64,000 nucleotides of DNA from Fructobacillus apis (GTDB lineage: Bacteria > Bacillota > Bacilli > Lactobacillales > Lactobacillaceae), in the NCBI RefSeq assembly GCF_023893635.1, contig NZ_JAMWYK010000003.1, positions 1 to 64,000 on the forward strand. The letters are read 5' to 3'. Shown one piece after another: positions 8,887 to 17,696 of this stretch. The position numbers and the translations under genes are program-made. Every line of letters starts with the position of its first letter. Positions within the stretch are counted from its first letter, which is position 1. Below the pieces are notes generated by a model. The model worked only from the letters and a program-made list of their open reading frames with translations, was not told the origin of the DNA and did no database searches.

Positions 8887-9940
8887 TGATTTTCTGTCCT
8901 TTCAAAATCCGCTCCTGCAACAAGCCAAGGTTTTCCTTGATAAAGTCCGCCGTTGTCTCTGGAACGTATTGTTCCAAAGGCGCAATGGAATCGTCCTTAA
9001 TCAAAGCCCGGACCTCTCTTGCTGAAACCACATTCTGCCCGCTACCGGCAGTTAGACGTGGGATTTCTTTCACATCTACTTCAGGTGGCAGGATGGTTTT
9101 GAGCGTTTCGTTATAAAGATTAGTGGTGTGAGACGTTGGTTCCGTCCCGAGATAACGCGTCTGGATGCCCAAAGGCTTGGCCAGCTGGTCTTTAAACAGC
9201 GTGGCGTCCAGCGCGGTTTGGAACTTGATGGCCTGGTCTTGGTCCTTAATGAAGTAGGCCGGGAATGACAAGTAGGAAACCATGTAGTCCCCACCATTTG
9301 CGACAAGCACGTTGTCCAAGTCCTTCGTTCCTTCTTCAACCAACTGCGTTCTTTCCTGGGTGGTAAAGAGTGATACGTCTTGGTTCACCACAAAGACGTA
9401 GACGCAGTCGTTTTCCTTTGACGCTTGTTCCACCAAGTACCGGTGTCCCTTCGTAAAGGGGTTGGCGTTCATCACGATGGCCGCCACCTTGTTCGCATCC
9501 GCTGGCTTCTTTGGCAAAGCCTTGCGGTAGGTGTCGATGTTTGGCGTTCCCTTTTCAAGGATGAGACCGTAATCGGTCTTTGCCAAAGTCGTAAAGCCAA
9601 CGTGTTGGAAGCTCTTTTCGTACTGGGGCTTCGTGAAGACAAAGATTTGGAAATGGCCGGCTTCTGCCAGTTTCATTTCCAAGGCCGAAACGACTTGGTT
9701 AAAGCGGGAACCAGAGGCACCAGAGCCATCGTCGTAAACGGCGATGTACTTGATGGTCTTGCCCGCAATCGAACCCGTTCCGACCAAGTTATCTTGCTCG
9801 TCAAAAAGTCCAATTGTCTGATCAATCGTATCCACTTCCTGATCAGCAAACACCGTGATGCCACGGTCCTTCAAGAAGTTCTCCCAACGCTTTTTAATCA
9901 TTGGGTTATGGATGTAGAGTTCTTGAATCGTTTCAGCCAT
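8876..9940 (-). CDS. citC: [Citrate (pro-3S)-lyase] ligase
   Basis: A 354-residue protein with an N-terminal GNAT-like region (residues 1 to about 130) and a C-terminal nucleotidyltransferase domain marked by NANPFTKGHRYLVE near 158, where TKGH is the HxGH-type ATP-binding motif. CitC activates citrate lyase by acetylating the thiol of the prosthetic group on CitD, using ATP and acetate. It begins six bases after the malic enzyme stop, in the same operon. Confidence 0.93.
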   Translation of the reverse strand: MAETIQELYIHNPMIKKRWENFLKDRGITVFADQEVDTIDQTIGLFDEQDNLVGTGSIAGKTIKYIAVYDDGSGASGSRFNQVVSALEMKLAEAGHFQIFVFTKPQYEKSFQHVGFTTLAKTDYGLILEKGTPNIDTYRKALPKKPADANKVAAIVMNANPFTKGHRYLVEQASKENDCVYVFVVNQDVSLFTTQERTQLVEEGTKDLDNVLVANGGDYMVSYLSFPAYFIKDQDQAIKFQTALDATLFKDQLAKPLGIQTRYLGTEPTSHTTNLYNETLKTILPPEVDVKEIPRLTAGSGQNVVSAREVRALIKDDSIAPLEQYVPETTADFIKENLGLLQERILKGQKINGN

Positions 9941-9946
9941 GTGTGA

Positions 9947-11095
9947 TTAAGCCTTCTTTGCGTAGTCCAATACGGCGTTTGTAACTGCGTCAACAACACC
10001 GTCTTCGAAGACGCCCGGCACAATCTTGTCGGCGTTCACGTCTTCAACCAAGTTTGCCAAACCGTGGGCAACGTTAACTTGGAGGTCCATGTCAACGTGC
10101 TTCAATCCTGAAGCCAAGAGTCCCTTGAACAATCCTGGGAAGACCAAGACGTTGTTCACTTGGTTTGGCCATTGTGATGAACCAGTAGCCGTCACAGCTG
10201 CACCAGCAGCCTTGGCTTCGTCTGGGTCGATTTCTGGCACTGGGTTAGCCAATGCGAAGACGATGGCGTTGTCAGCCATCTTCTTGACTTGGTCTTGTGA
10301 CAAGACCTTGGCGTCTGACAAACCGATGAAGGCGTCAGCGTCAACGATGACATCGTCCAACGTCTTTCCAGGCACTTGGTCAACTGAGTCGGCCAATTCG
10401 CGTTGGAATGAGTTGTAGCCTTCGTCTTCTGGACGAACAACACCGTTGATGTCAACGAGCGTTTGGTGCTTGATACCAGCGGCCAACAACAACTTAGCCG
10501 TGGCAACACCTGAAGCACCGATACCGTTAACAACGACCTTCAAGCCCTTCAATTCCTTACCAGCAACCTTGGCCGCATTGATCAATCCGGCCAAGACAAC
10601 GATGGCCGTTCCCGTTTGGTCATCGTGGTAAACAGGCATGTCCAATTCTTCAGACAAGCGGCGTTCGATTTCAAAGACGCGCGGAGCAGCGATGTCTTCC
10701 AAGTGAATTCCAGCAAATGAAGGTGACATCGTCTTAATCGTCGTCACGATGTCATCAATTGATTCTTGGTTCAATGCCATTGGGATAGCATCAACACCGG
10801 CAAATGACTTGTAAATCAATGCCTTTCCTTCAACGATTGGCAATCCGGCACCAGGACCGACGTTTCCAAGACCCAAGACAGCAGAACCGTCCGTGATCAC
10901 CGGAATCAACTTCCCTGACATCGTGTACTTTGCCTTGTCAGCTGGGTTTGCTTCGATGTCCTTGGCCAAGCCAGCAACACCAGGCGTGTATGCCTTACCC
11001 AAATCAGATGGCGTCTTAATGTCGAAAGTTCCAGAAACTTCCAAGACACCAGTGTGTTCTTCGTGCATTTGTTGCACTTCGTTCATATCAACCAT
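9947..11095 (-). CDS. citM: NAD(P)-dependent malic enzyme / oxaloacetate decarboxylase of the citrate cluster
   Basis: A 382-residue short-type malic enzyme. It has YTPGVAGLAKDI near 35 (catalytic Tyr region), HDDQTGTAIV near 155 and a nucleotide-binding NGIGASGVATAKLL near 190. In related citrate clusters CitM (Mae) decarboxylates oxaloacetate to pyruvate, which completes the route from citrate to pyruvate and acetate. The start codon at 11095 follows AAGGAGG by four bases; an internal ATG three codons later is possible. It is the first gene of the citMCDEF run and is transcribed divergently from citI. Confidence 0.92.
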   Translation of the reverse strand: MVDMNEVQQMHEEHTGVLEVSGTFDIKTPSDLGKAYTPGVAGLAKDIEANPADKAKYTMSGKLIPVITDGSAVLGLGNVGPGAGLPIVEGKALIYKSFAGVDAIPMALNQESIDDIVTTIKTMSPSFAGIHLEDIAAPRVFEIERRLSEELDMPVYHDDQTGTAIVVLAGLINAAKVAGKELKGLKVVVNGIGASGVATAKLLLAAGIKHQTLVDINGVVRPEDEGYNSFQRELADSVDQVPGKTLDDVIVDADAFIGLSDAKVLSQDQVKKMADNAIVFALANPVPEIDPDEAKAAGAAVTATGSSQWPNQVNNVLVFPGLFKGLLASGLKHVDMDLQVNVAHGLANLVEDVNADKIVPGVFEDGVVDAVTNAVLDYAKKA

Positions 11096-11376
11096 AATGC
11101 CTCCTTCTATTTGCTGATAAAAGTTACATATATCATTATAAAAGACTCGTCTTGTGAAGTAAAGAATTAATGTTGATATTTTTATAAAAACAGAGATTTT
11201 TTACTTCTTTTTTAATTTTTAAAAAGATTTATGATTTCTAAATTACTAATAACAATCAAAAATTTACTATATATATTGCAAAAATGTGGAAAAATGTGTA
11301 GACTATCTATATCATTCTGTAATACTTTGTTACATAAATCGTACAGAATATAAAATACATATTGAAGAGGATTATT
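11096..11376. promoter_or_regulatory. Divergent citM/citI control region
   Basis: A very A+T-rich 280-base interval with long A and T runs (for example near 11190-11280). A minus-strand promoter for citM can be read as TTTACT at 11158-11163 and TATAAT at 11135-11140 with 17-base spacing. A plus-strand promoter for citI can be read as TTGTTA at 11327-11332 and TATAAA at 11349-11354 with 16-base spacing. In Weissella paramesenteroides CitI is reported to bind two A+T-rich operators in the equivalent interval; by analogy the CitI sites should lie between these promoters. Confidence 0.6.
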
Positions 11377-12330
11377 ATGCCAACGACTGATCCAAGCTTA
11401 CTTGCTCAAATCGCCGAGGACTACTACCTAAATAAGATGTCCTTCGGAGAGATTTCCGAGAAGTATCAAGTCTCTCGCTACTTAATTAATAAGTACCTGA
11501 CGGAATCCGTTAAGACCGGAATCGTCAAAATCGAAATCGCGTCAACGGCTTCACGTAATTCTCAATTGGAACAAGTCTTTAAAGAAAAGTTCCCTAAGAC
11601 GGCCTGCTACATCATCCAAGACGATGCCACGGCAACGGCCACTGAAGAATTGCTTTCTAACTATGCGGCTAACTTCGTTGTGAAGCACCTTGAAAAGGAC
11701 ACGCACGTTGTTGGAATGACATGGGGAGAAACGATGTACGCGTTGATTGACGCCATTACATCAAACCCATTGGAACACATCAAGTTCACACAATTCGTTG
11801 GTGAAAACATGAAGTACAACTCAACGGCCGGATCTGTCCGTATCGTTGAACGCGCTGCCAAGAAGGTTTCTGGTGAGTTCTTGACACTTCCAGCACCCCT
11901 TTACTTGTCAGACGATGCGGTTCGAAACGGTTTGTACGAAGCCGTTTCCATCAAGAACACATTGGACGTGGCAAAGGACATGGACACGTTGTTAACTGGT
12001 CTTGGTACCATCTCATCACTTGAATCCATTTCCATCTGGAACCAAAACATCAACCGCCTCTTCCCTAACGTTCGTTTGGGTGAAGTTGCCGGTATGATCT
12101 TCGGTCGTCCTTACGACATTAATGGAAACATCTTGAACGCTGATTCAGACAAGACCGTTGGTTTGCCAATGAGCACCATCTTGTCCGTTAACAAGCGTGT
12201 TGGTGTTATCCGTTCAAAGTCTAAGTCCCAAGCAGCCATCGGTGCTTTGCGTGGAAACTTCTTGACGGATTTGATCATGTCAGAATCTTTGGCCTACCGC
12301 ATCTTGAACGAAGAACAAGAAGCGAAGTAA
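11377..12330 (+). CDS. citI: Citrate-responsive SorC/DeoR-type transcriptional regulator
   Basis: About 317 residues. A helix-turn-helix near residues 14-45 (MSFGEISEKYQVSRYLINKY) is followed by a SorC-type sugar/effector-binding domain, with the segments VVGMTWGETMYALI, LLTGLGTI and GEVAGMIFGRPYD. Its position, divergent from citM, matches citI of Weissella and Oenococcus, whose product activates the cit genes in response to citrate. I chose the ATG at 11377, six bases after GAAGAGG; the upstream TTG at 11362 overlaps that ribosome site. Confidence 0.9.
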   Translation: MPTTDPSLLAQIAEDYYLNKMSFGEISEKYQVSRYLINKYLTESVKTGIVKIEIASTASRNSQLEQVFKEKFPKTACYIIQDDATATATEELLSNYAANFVVKHLEKDTHVVGMTWGETMYALIDAITSNPLEHIKFTQFVGENMKYNSTAGSVRIVERAAKKVSGEFLTLPAPLYLSDDAVRNGLYEAVSIKNTLDVAKDMDTLLTGLGTISSLESISIWNQNINRLFPNVRLGEVAGMIFGRPYDINGNILNADSDKTVGLPMSTILSVNKRVGVIRSKSKSQAAIGALRGNFLTDLIMSESLAYRILNEEQEAK

Positions 12331-12343
12331 GCGATTAATTAAT

Positions 12344-12388
12344 ATACAAAAAAAGCGCTACAGTCCATTAAACTGTAGCGCTTTTTTT
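12344..12388. terminator. Bidirectional terminator between citI and brnQ
   Basis: A perfect stem AGCGCTACAGT / ACTGTAGCGCT with a 7-base loop, flanked by A-runs and T-runs on both sides. It can serve the two convergent genes. Confidence 0.9.
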
Positions 12389-12464
12389 ATATTGATTTGG
12401 CGAGGATGTTTTAAAACTTCCTCACGTTTTAAGGCGGCCCTTGGGACGCCGTTTTTTCAAAAGG

Positions 12465-13856
12465 TTAAACTTCCGATTGAGCAGGTTGTTCGTCAACGGA
12501 GGCAGGCTTTGTGATGTAGCAGTGCAACGCACCGATCACCAACCCTGCTAACGCGAAGAGCGTCCAGGAGAACCCCTGGCTTGCCAGTGGCAAGTGCGCC
12601 TGGTACCAGCCTTCGTGCAAGACACCATTTTCCGTGTAGGACACGAAACCGCCGAGCATCTTGGCAAATGGCACCTGCGTCAAACCGTCCCCGATTGAGC
12701 CAATCAACGTCAACCCAATCATCCAGTTAAACATCGGACGCTTACGGCCAATCCATGGTGACGCCAAGTTCAAGAAGACCAAGACAATCGCCACTGGATA
12801 CATCATCAACAGGATTGGTTCCGCCCATTCAATGATCTTATCCAAACCGAGCAAGGCCACCAAGTAAGCCAAAATCACCGCAAAGGCCAAGAACTTCTCG
12901 TAGGAAATCTTTGGGAAGGCGCGGTGGTAATCGTGGGCCAGTGAGGAAGATTCCCCCATCGCTGTCGTAAACACGGCGACCGGTCCCATGATGGCCAAGA
13001 AGTAGTGACCGAACGAACCGAAGTAGTTCGTCATGATTTGCGTCAAAGCAATCGCCCCGTTCACGGACGTGTTCACCTTTCCAAGTGATGACGTTCCGAG
13101 CAAAATCAATCCGACGTAAACCAATGAAAGACCAATCAAGGCCCAAGTTCCCGTCTTGATGATGATCTTAGCAACGTGGGCTGGCTTCGTGTAGCCCATG
13201 TTTTGAATGGCGTGTACGATGGCCACACCAAGAACCAGCGATGCCAAGGCATCGACCGTGTTGTAACCTTCAATGGCTGAAGACAGCACCGGTGAGCTCT
13301 GGTAAGCAGACGTCACGTGCTGGTCCAACCCACCCATTGGCCAAACAAGGGCCAAGATGAAGACCACGGCCAGCAAAATCAAGAAAGCCGGGTTCAAGTA
13401 CTTTCCAATCACCGACGTAATGCTGTCGGCCTTCAAGCAGGCCCAGTAGACCAAGATGAAGTAGAAAAGCGAGAAAATGGCCAGCCCGACTTGTTCCATG
13501 CCCGCTGGCACCCAGTTGGCAACGGAGAACGAGTACGCCACCGTTGCGGTACGTGGTGCCACGACCAAAGGCCCCAAGCACAAGTGCAAGACAACCACGA
13601 AAACGATGGACGTCTTGGCACCGAGCGGCTTGATCAAATCAAAGACCGAGCTTGAACGCGTCACACCCAAGGCCACCAAGGCCAAGAGTGGTAACAAGAC
13701 CGCCGATAAAATAAATCCGAAGGTTGCTTGTCCCCAAGCGGCTCCGGCAATTTGTCCCAAGTGGATTGGGAAGATTAAGTTTCCTGCTCCGAAAAACATT
13801 CCGAAGATCAAAGACACCATTAGTAAGTTCTGGCGCCACGTTAGCTTTTTTTCCAT
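12465..13856 (-). CDS. brnQ: Branched-chain amino acid:cation symporter
   Basis: A 463-residue protein of the LIVCS family with about 12 membrane segments. Typical features are the N-terminal FGMFFGAGNLIFPIHLG and GYNTVDALASLVLG in the middle. It would import leucine, isoleucine and valine with Na+ or H+ across the cytoplasmic membrane. It stands alone, convergent with citI and divergent from the next gene. Confidence 0.9.
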   Translation of the reverse strand: MEKKLTWRQNLLMVSLIFGMFFGAGNLIFPIHLGQIAGAAWGQATFGFILSAVLLPLLALVALGVTRSSSVFDLIKPLGAKTSIVFVVVLHLCLGPLVVAPRTATVAYSFSVANWVPAGMEQVGLAIFSLFYFILVYWACLKADSITSVIGKYLNPAFLILLAVVFILALVWPMGGLDQHVTSAYQSSPVLSSAIEGYNTVDALASLVLGVAIVHAIQNMGYTKPAHVAKIIIKTGTWALIGLSLVYVGLILLGTSSLGKVNTSVNGAIALTQIMTNYFGSFGHYFLAIMGPVAVFTTAMGESSSLAHDYHRAFPKISYEKFLAFAVILAYLVALLGLDKIIEWAEPILLMMYPVAIVLVFLNLASPWIGRKRPMFNWMIGLTLIGSIGDGLTQVPFAKMLGGFVSYTENGVLHEGWYQAHLPLASQGFSWTLFALAGLVIGALHCYITKPASVDEQPAQSEV

Positions 13857-14010
13857 TTCAGACTCTCCAATAATGTAGATTAGTCAACTTTGCTCACATT
13901 CATCTATTGTACCCTGTTTTCACCTCACGTGCTAGAGGGCGCTGGGCCAAAAATAGGAAAGCAGCGCCGTTGATTTTTATGTTATTCTTATAGGCAAGGA
14001 GAAAAGACTG

Positions 14011-14562
14011 ATGTGTTCACTTTTTAGCGGGGATTTACTCTTCGTCCGCCCCACAAACGAAGGACTAGACCAATCGATTGCCGAGTCAACAAATCAAGCT
14101 GGCCAAGTCACGTACAGCCACGTGGCGTTGGTGGATGGCCGTGAGGATAAAACGAATCCAATCGTCATCGAAGCCACCGGCGACGACGGTGTCGTTTTCG
14201 GTCCCTGGTCGGCTTTCTTGCAAAAGAACCGCGGGCGGATTGACGTCTACCGCTTCAATGGGAAAATCACCGACTTGGACGCTGTTCTGGACCGCGCTTT
14301 TTCGCAGGTCGGTAAGCCCTACAACCACGGCTTCTACCAAGCTGGCCCAGGCTTCTACTGCTCACAACTCGTCACCTTCGCCTTTGAAGAGGAAGGCATC
14401 TTCGAGGAGAGACCACTGCGCTTCGGGCAAAACGGAACGGTGCTGCCGGAATGGGTCGCCTATTACGCTGAGTTGGGGCGGCCGGTGCCGGTTAAAGAGC
14501 TTGGGTCGTCGCCGAACTCGCTGCTCGAAGGTGTGGGCTGGGCTCAGGTAGACTGTTTTTAA
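14011..14562 (+). CDS. YiiX/YebB-like NlpC/P60-superfamily cysteine hydrolase
   Basis: A 183-residue single-domain protein resembling permuted papain-like enzymes of the YiiX/YebB group. The likely catalytic histidine is in TYSHVALV (H37) and the cysteine in GFYCSQLV (C117), in the order expected for the permuted fold. There is no signal peptide, so it probably acts in the cytoplasm. The substrate is unknown; relatives are thought to act on peptides, amides or lipids. The ATG at 14011 follows AAGGAG by about ten bases. Confidence 0.8.
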   Translation: MCSLFSGDLLFVRPTNEGLDQSIAESTNQAGQVTYSHVALVDGREDKTNPIVIEATGDDGVVFGPWSAFLQKNRGRIDVYRFNGKITDLDAVLDRAFSQVGKPYNHGFYQAGPGFYCSQLVTFAFEEEGIFEERPLRFGQNGTVLPEWVAYYAELGRPVPVKELGSSPNSLLEGVGWAQVDCF

Positions 14563-14596
14563 TCGAGGCCGTTTTGGCTGTTAGCCTGTCGGTGTT

Positions 14597-14634
14597 AAAA
14601 AAAAGACCGCTCTTTGTGAGCGGTCTTTTTTGTT
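14597..14634. terminator. Bidirectional terminator
   Basis: A perfect stem AAGACCGCTC / GAGCGGTCTT with a five-base loop, A-run before and T-run after. It separates the convergent cysteine hydrolase and aldo/keto reductase genes. Confidence 0.9.
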
Positions 14635-14640
14635 TGGGCT

Positions 14641-15633
14641 TTAGCCCTTGATAATCTTTTCGATTTGAGCCATTTCGTCGGCCGTGAAGTCCAAGTTCTT
14701 GGTAAATTCCAAGTTGTCCTCCAAGTGATCCACCGATGACGTTCCAATCACCACGGAAGCCACGCGCTTGTCCTGCAAGAGCCAAGCAAGTGACATCTGT
14801 GAAATCGTCTGGTTGCGGCCCTTTGCCAAGTCGTTCAACGCGTTCAGCTTTTGCACCAACGCGTCCTTTCCTTGGTCAAAGAGGAAGCCGTTCGTCTTGT
14901 GGATTGGGAAGTTGTCCGGAATACCGTCCAAGTAACGGTCCGTGAGCAATCCTTCGGCCAATGGACCGTAGGCGAACAAACCAGCGTGGTGTTCGTCCAA
15001 GATGTCCAACATACCGGATTCCTTTTCCTGCTGGTTCAGCATGTTGTAAGAAACCTGGTTACCGATAAATGGCGTACCCAAATCCTTGAAGATTTCGGCA
15101 ATCGCCTTCGTCTGTTCCGCGTTGTAGTTTGACACCCCAACGTAGAGCGCCTTCCCCTGCTTAACCAAGTGGTCCAAGGCACGGGCCGTTTCTTCCAAGT
15201 TCGTGTTTGGATCATAACGGTGGGCGTAGAAGATGTCCACGTAATCGAGGTTCATCTTTTCAAGTGACGTATCCAAGGCGTTGATCAGCGTCTTGCGTCC
15301 GGAGAATTCACCCAAAGGTCCAGGCCACATGTGGTATCCGGCCTTCGTCGTGATCACCAATTCGTTACGGTAAGGCTTCAAGTCAGACTTGTAAACCTGA
15401 CCGAAGGTTTCTTCGGCCGTTCCGTTGTTTGGTCCGTAGTTAAAGGCGTTATCGAATGAGAAAATTCCAGAATCGAAAGCCTTCAACATCACCTTACGTG
15501 AGTTTTCCAAAGGCATCGTATCCCCGAGGTTACGCCAGAGGCCGAATGACACGGCCGGCACAATCAACCCAGAGTCCGACACACGTCGGTAGGGAAGCTT
15601 CTCGTAACGATCTTCTGCTGCTTGGTAAACCAT
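14641..15633 (-). CDS. Aldo/keto reductase (YghZ/Kv-beta-like)
   Basis: A 330-residue TIM-barrel oxidoreductase. It shows FDNAFNYGPNNGTAEETFG (catalytic Asp and Tyr), TTKAGYHMWPG (catalytic Lys) and FYAHRYDPNT (His), and a C-terminal cofactor segment VIGTSSVDHLEDN. Length and motifs resemble YghZ (L-glyceraldehyde 3-phosphate reductase) more than the short AKR5 type. It would reduce an aldehyde with NADPH. It starts at the base after the SGNH hydrolase stop, so the two are co-transcribed behind prs. Confidence 0.87.
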   Translation of the reverse strand: MVYQAAEDRYEKLPYRRVSDSGLIVPAVSFGLWRNLGDTMPLENSRKVMLKAFDSGIFSFDNAFNYGPNNGTAEETFGQVYKSDLKPYRNELVITTKAGYHMWPGPLGEFSGRKTLINALDTSLEKMNLDYVDIFYAHRYDPNTNLEETARALDHLVKQGKALYVGVSNYNAEQTKAIAEIFKDLGTPFIGNQVSYNMLNQQEKESGMLDILDEHHAGLFAYGPLAEGLLTDRYLDGIPDNFPIHKTNGFLFDQGKDALVQKLNALNDLAKGRNQTISQMSLAWLLQDKRVASVVIGTSSVDHLEDNLEFTKNLDFTADEMAQIEKIIKG

Positions 15634-16569
15634 TTAGTTCTCCTCCTTCAGGTACGTCATTAATTTCTTAGCAATCTTTTGGTGGTCCTTGGGACCCGGG
15701 TGGTGCGGACGGGTCTGGATGTCCCAGTCCTTGGTTTCAATCACTGTGAAGCAATCAAAACGCGCCGCCTCCGCCTCGAAGATGTCGGTAAAGGCACCGG
15801 TCCAAGGCGTGAGCAGGTAGAAGTGTGCGCCGTGGAAGCGCTTTACCAGCTCGAGCAAGTAAACGCGCAGGCCGAATGCAAAGTCACTGGCGTCCGCCCC
15901 ATAATTTCCGTCGTTCAAACCGTATGCCACTACAACCTGCTTGGTGACCACTCGCCGCCGTGGGACGTCTTGTCCCACTCGCCACAAGGCGTCAATCGCC
16001 TTGGGCTCCTGGAAAGGGGCAGCCGTGGTGAGCCCCGTACCGCCATATGCGATGCGGTTCAAAGGACGATTTAATTCCTTCGCGACCAAAGCCGGGAAGG
16101 ACTGCGTCGGCTGATGTTCATCGTGGCTTGCGCCAACCATCGCCTCGCCGGCGACAATCGAATCACCGACGAAAGTCAGGTAGGGCGACTTCTCGTCGAA
16201 TGCACCCGGTAGCTTAGGCCGCAAGGCCGTTTTTCCAGACCAAGCCAGGTCTTCGATGACCAGCCCCGTCTGCCAGAAAGCCACCTGCCCCGTCGCCCAC
16301 TGGTCCAACGTCAGCACGTACTCGTGCTTGCCGTCCGGCAGCTCAATCGCCAACCGGTCGTCATTTGCCAGCACCTTTTCCTTATCCTGCCCATCAACGG
16401 TCAGCGTAAAGGTCAAATCCGGGTACGCTTCCATAAACGTCAGCGTCAACTGTCCAGCCTCTTTTGCTTCAAAAGTCAAATACGCCCCGTACTGCGACGT
16501 GATCATCCCCGCCTTTCCAGGCAACACCGACCACTCAGGTGAAAACAAAAGATCAAATGATTCTTTCAT
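15634..16569 (-). CDS. SGNH/GDSL hydrolase with N-terminal beta-sandwich
   Basis: About 311 residues. Residues 1 to about 115 look like an all-beta carbohydrate-binding or jelly-roll domain (alternating Thr/Leu strands such as LTLTFMEAYPDLTFTLTVDG). The second part is an SGNH hydrolase: TFVGDSIVAGEA (nucleophile Ser137), a glycine in YGGTGLTT, an asparagine in GLNDGNYG and HPGPKDH at the end. Such two-domain proteins are often carbohydrate esterases. No signal peptide is visible. It begins immediately after the prs stop codon with a strong AAGGAGG site. Confidence 0.82.
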   Translation of the reverse strand: MKESFDLLFSPEWSVLPGKAGMITSQYGAYLTFEAKEAGQLTLTFMEAYPDLTFTLTVDGQDKEKVLANDDRLAIELPDGKHEYVLTLDQWATGQVAFWQTGLVIEDLAWSGKTALRPKLPGAFDEKSPYLTFVGDSIVAGEAMVGASHDEHQPTQSFPALVAKELNRPLNRIAYGGTGLTTAAPFQEPKAIDALWRVGQDVPRRRVVTKQVVVAYGLNDGNYGADASDFAFGLRVYLLELVKRFHGAHFYLLTPWTGAFTDIFEAEAARFDCFTVIETKDWDIQTRPHHPGPKDHQKIAKKLMTYLKEEN

Positions 16570-17532
16570 TTACCCCTCCTTGTGACCGTTCGCCTTCAAG
16601 ACGTCTGACATGGACTTGTGCTCAATCACGCGCTGGATTCCAGCCGCAAAGAGGTGCGCCACGGAAATTTGTTGCAACTTATCGAACTGCTTGTGTTCCG
16701 GCACGGCAATCGTGTCCGACACAATCACGCGGTCCAAATCAGATTCCTGCAACTTCTGGGCCGTGTCACCCGACAAAACCGGGTGCGTCGCCAAGGCGTC
16801 AATCGTTGCCGCCCCGGCCTTCTTCACGGCCGTCGCCGCCTTCATCATCGTCTGACCCGTATCAATCATGTCCGCCACGATAATCGCGTGCAAACCTTCC
16901 ACCTTACCCGTCACGCGGGCTTCGGAGTCCGGATCGCGGTCGGCATCGATGATGGCCCAGTGCGCGCCGATTTCTTCGGCCAAGCGGCGGACAATCTTCA
17001 ACGTTGATGGTCCGGAAGCCACACAGACGACGTTTTCGCCGACCGTGCCTTCCTTTTCCAAGAAGTCCACCTGTGCCGGCATGGCAATCAAGTGGTCCAC
17101 TGGAATATCAAAGAAGCCTTGCACCTGCGGCGTGTGCAAGTCCATCGTCATCACGCGCTTCACGCGCTGTGACTGCAACATGTTCGCCACCAAACGGGCC
17201 GAGATCGGTTCACGTGAACGCGTCTTGCGGTCGGAACGGGCGTAACCCATGTAAGGCACAACCACGTTGATGGACTTCGCCGACGTGCGCTTGGCAGCGT
17301 CGATGAAAATCATCAACTTCATGAAGCTGTCGTTCACTGGGTCGGCAATTGGGGCCACCACGTAAACGTCGATTCCACGAACGGATTCAACGATTCGTTC
17401 GTAGATTTCGTGGTCCGCGAATTGCTTCACGTCAACCGGTGAGACCGGCACGCCGAGCTGGTCGGCAATCTTTTCCGTGAAGTCGGGGTTCATTCCTAAA
17501 TCAAAAAGTCGAAATTCTGGATTGGCAGTCAT
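16570..17532 (-). CDS. prs: Ribose-phosphate pyrophosphokinase
   Basis: A 320-residue enzyme that makes phosphoribosyl pyrophosphate from ribose 5-phosphate and ATP, feeding purine, pyrimidine, NAD, His and Trp synthesis. The segments MGYARSDRKTRSREPISA, DLHTPQVQGFF and the PRPP loop VADMIDTGQTM are diagnostic. It may be a second prs paralogue, since lactic acid bacteria often carry two; this cannot be judged from one window. The SGNH hydrolase and aldo/keto reductase genes follow without gaps. Confidence 0.93.
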   Translation of the reverse strand: MTANPEFRLFDLGMNPDFTEKIADQLGVPVSPVDVKQFADHEIYERIVESVRGIDVYVVAPIADPVNDSFMKLMIFIDAAKRTSAKSINVVVPYMGYARSDRKTRSREPISARLVANMLQSQRVKRVMTMDLHTPQVQGFFDIPVDHLIAMPAQVDFLEKEGTVGENVVCVASGPSTLKIVRRLAEEIGAHWAIIDADRDPDSEARVTGKVEGLHAIIVADMIDTGQTMMKAATAVKKAGAATIDALATHPVLSGDTAQKLQESDLDRVIVSDTIAVPEHKQFDKLQQISVAHLFAAGIQRVIEHKSMSDVLKANGHKEG

Positions 17533-17696
17533 AATGGCTCCTGCTTGCTAGTATCAGTTGGAGTTGGTGGCGTTTTGAGGGCTGCCCCCGTTATCGGGAG
17601 GCACGGCCCATTTTTTAGGCAGCCTCTTTTTTAAGCGTGGCCACTTTTTTAACGTTTCGGTCCCACTCGCTTATATGCTTTCATTATACAAAAGAT

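Noticed and set aside
12425-12462. Possible second terminator after brnQ
   Set aside because: The inverted repeat is weak and its T-run is on the opposite strand.
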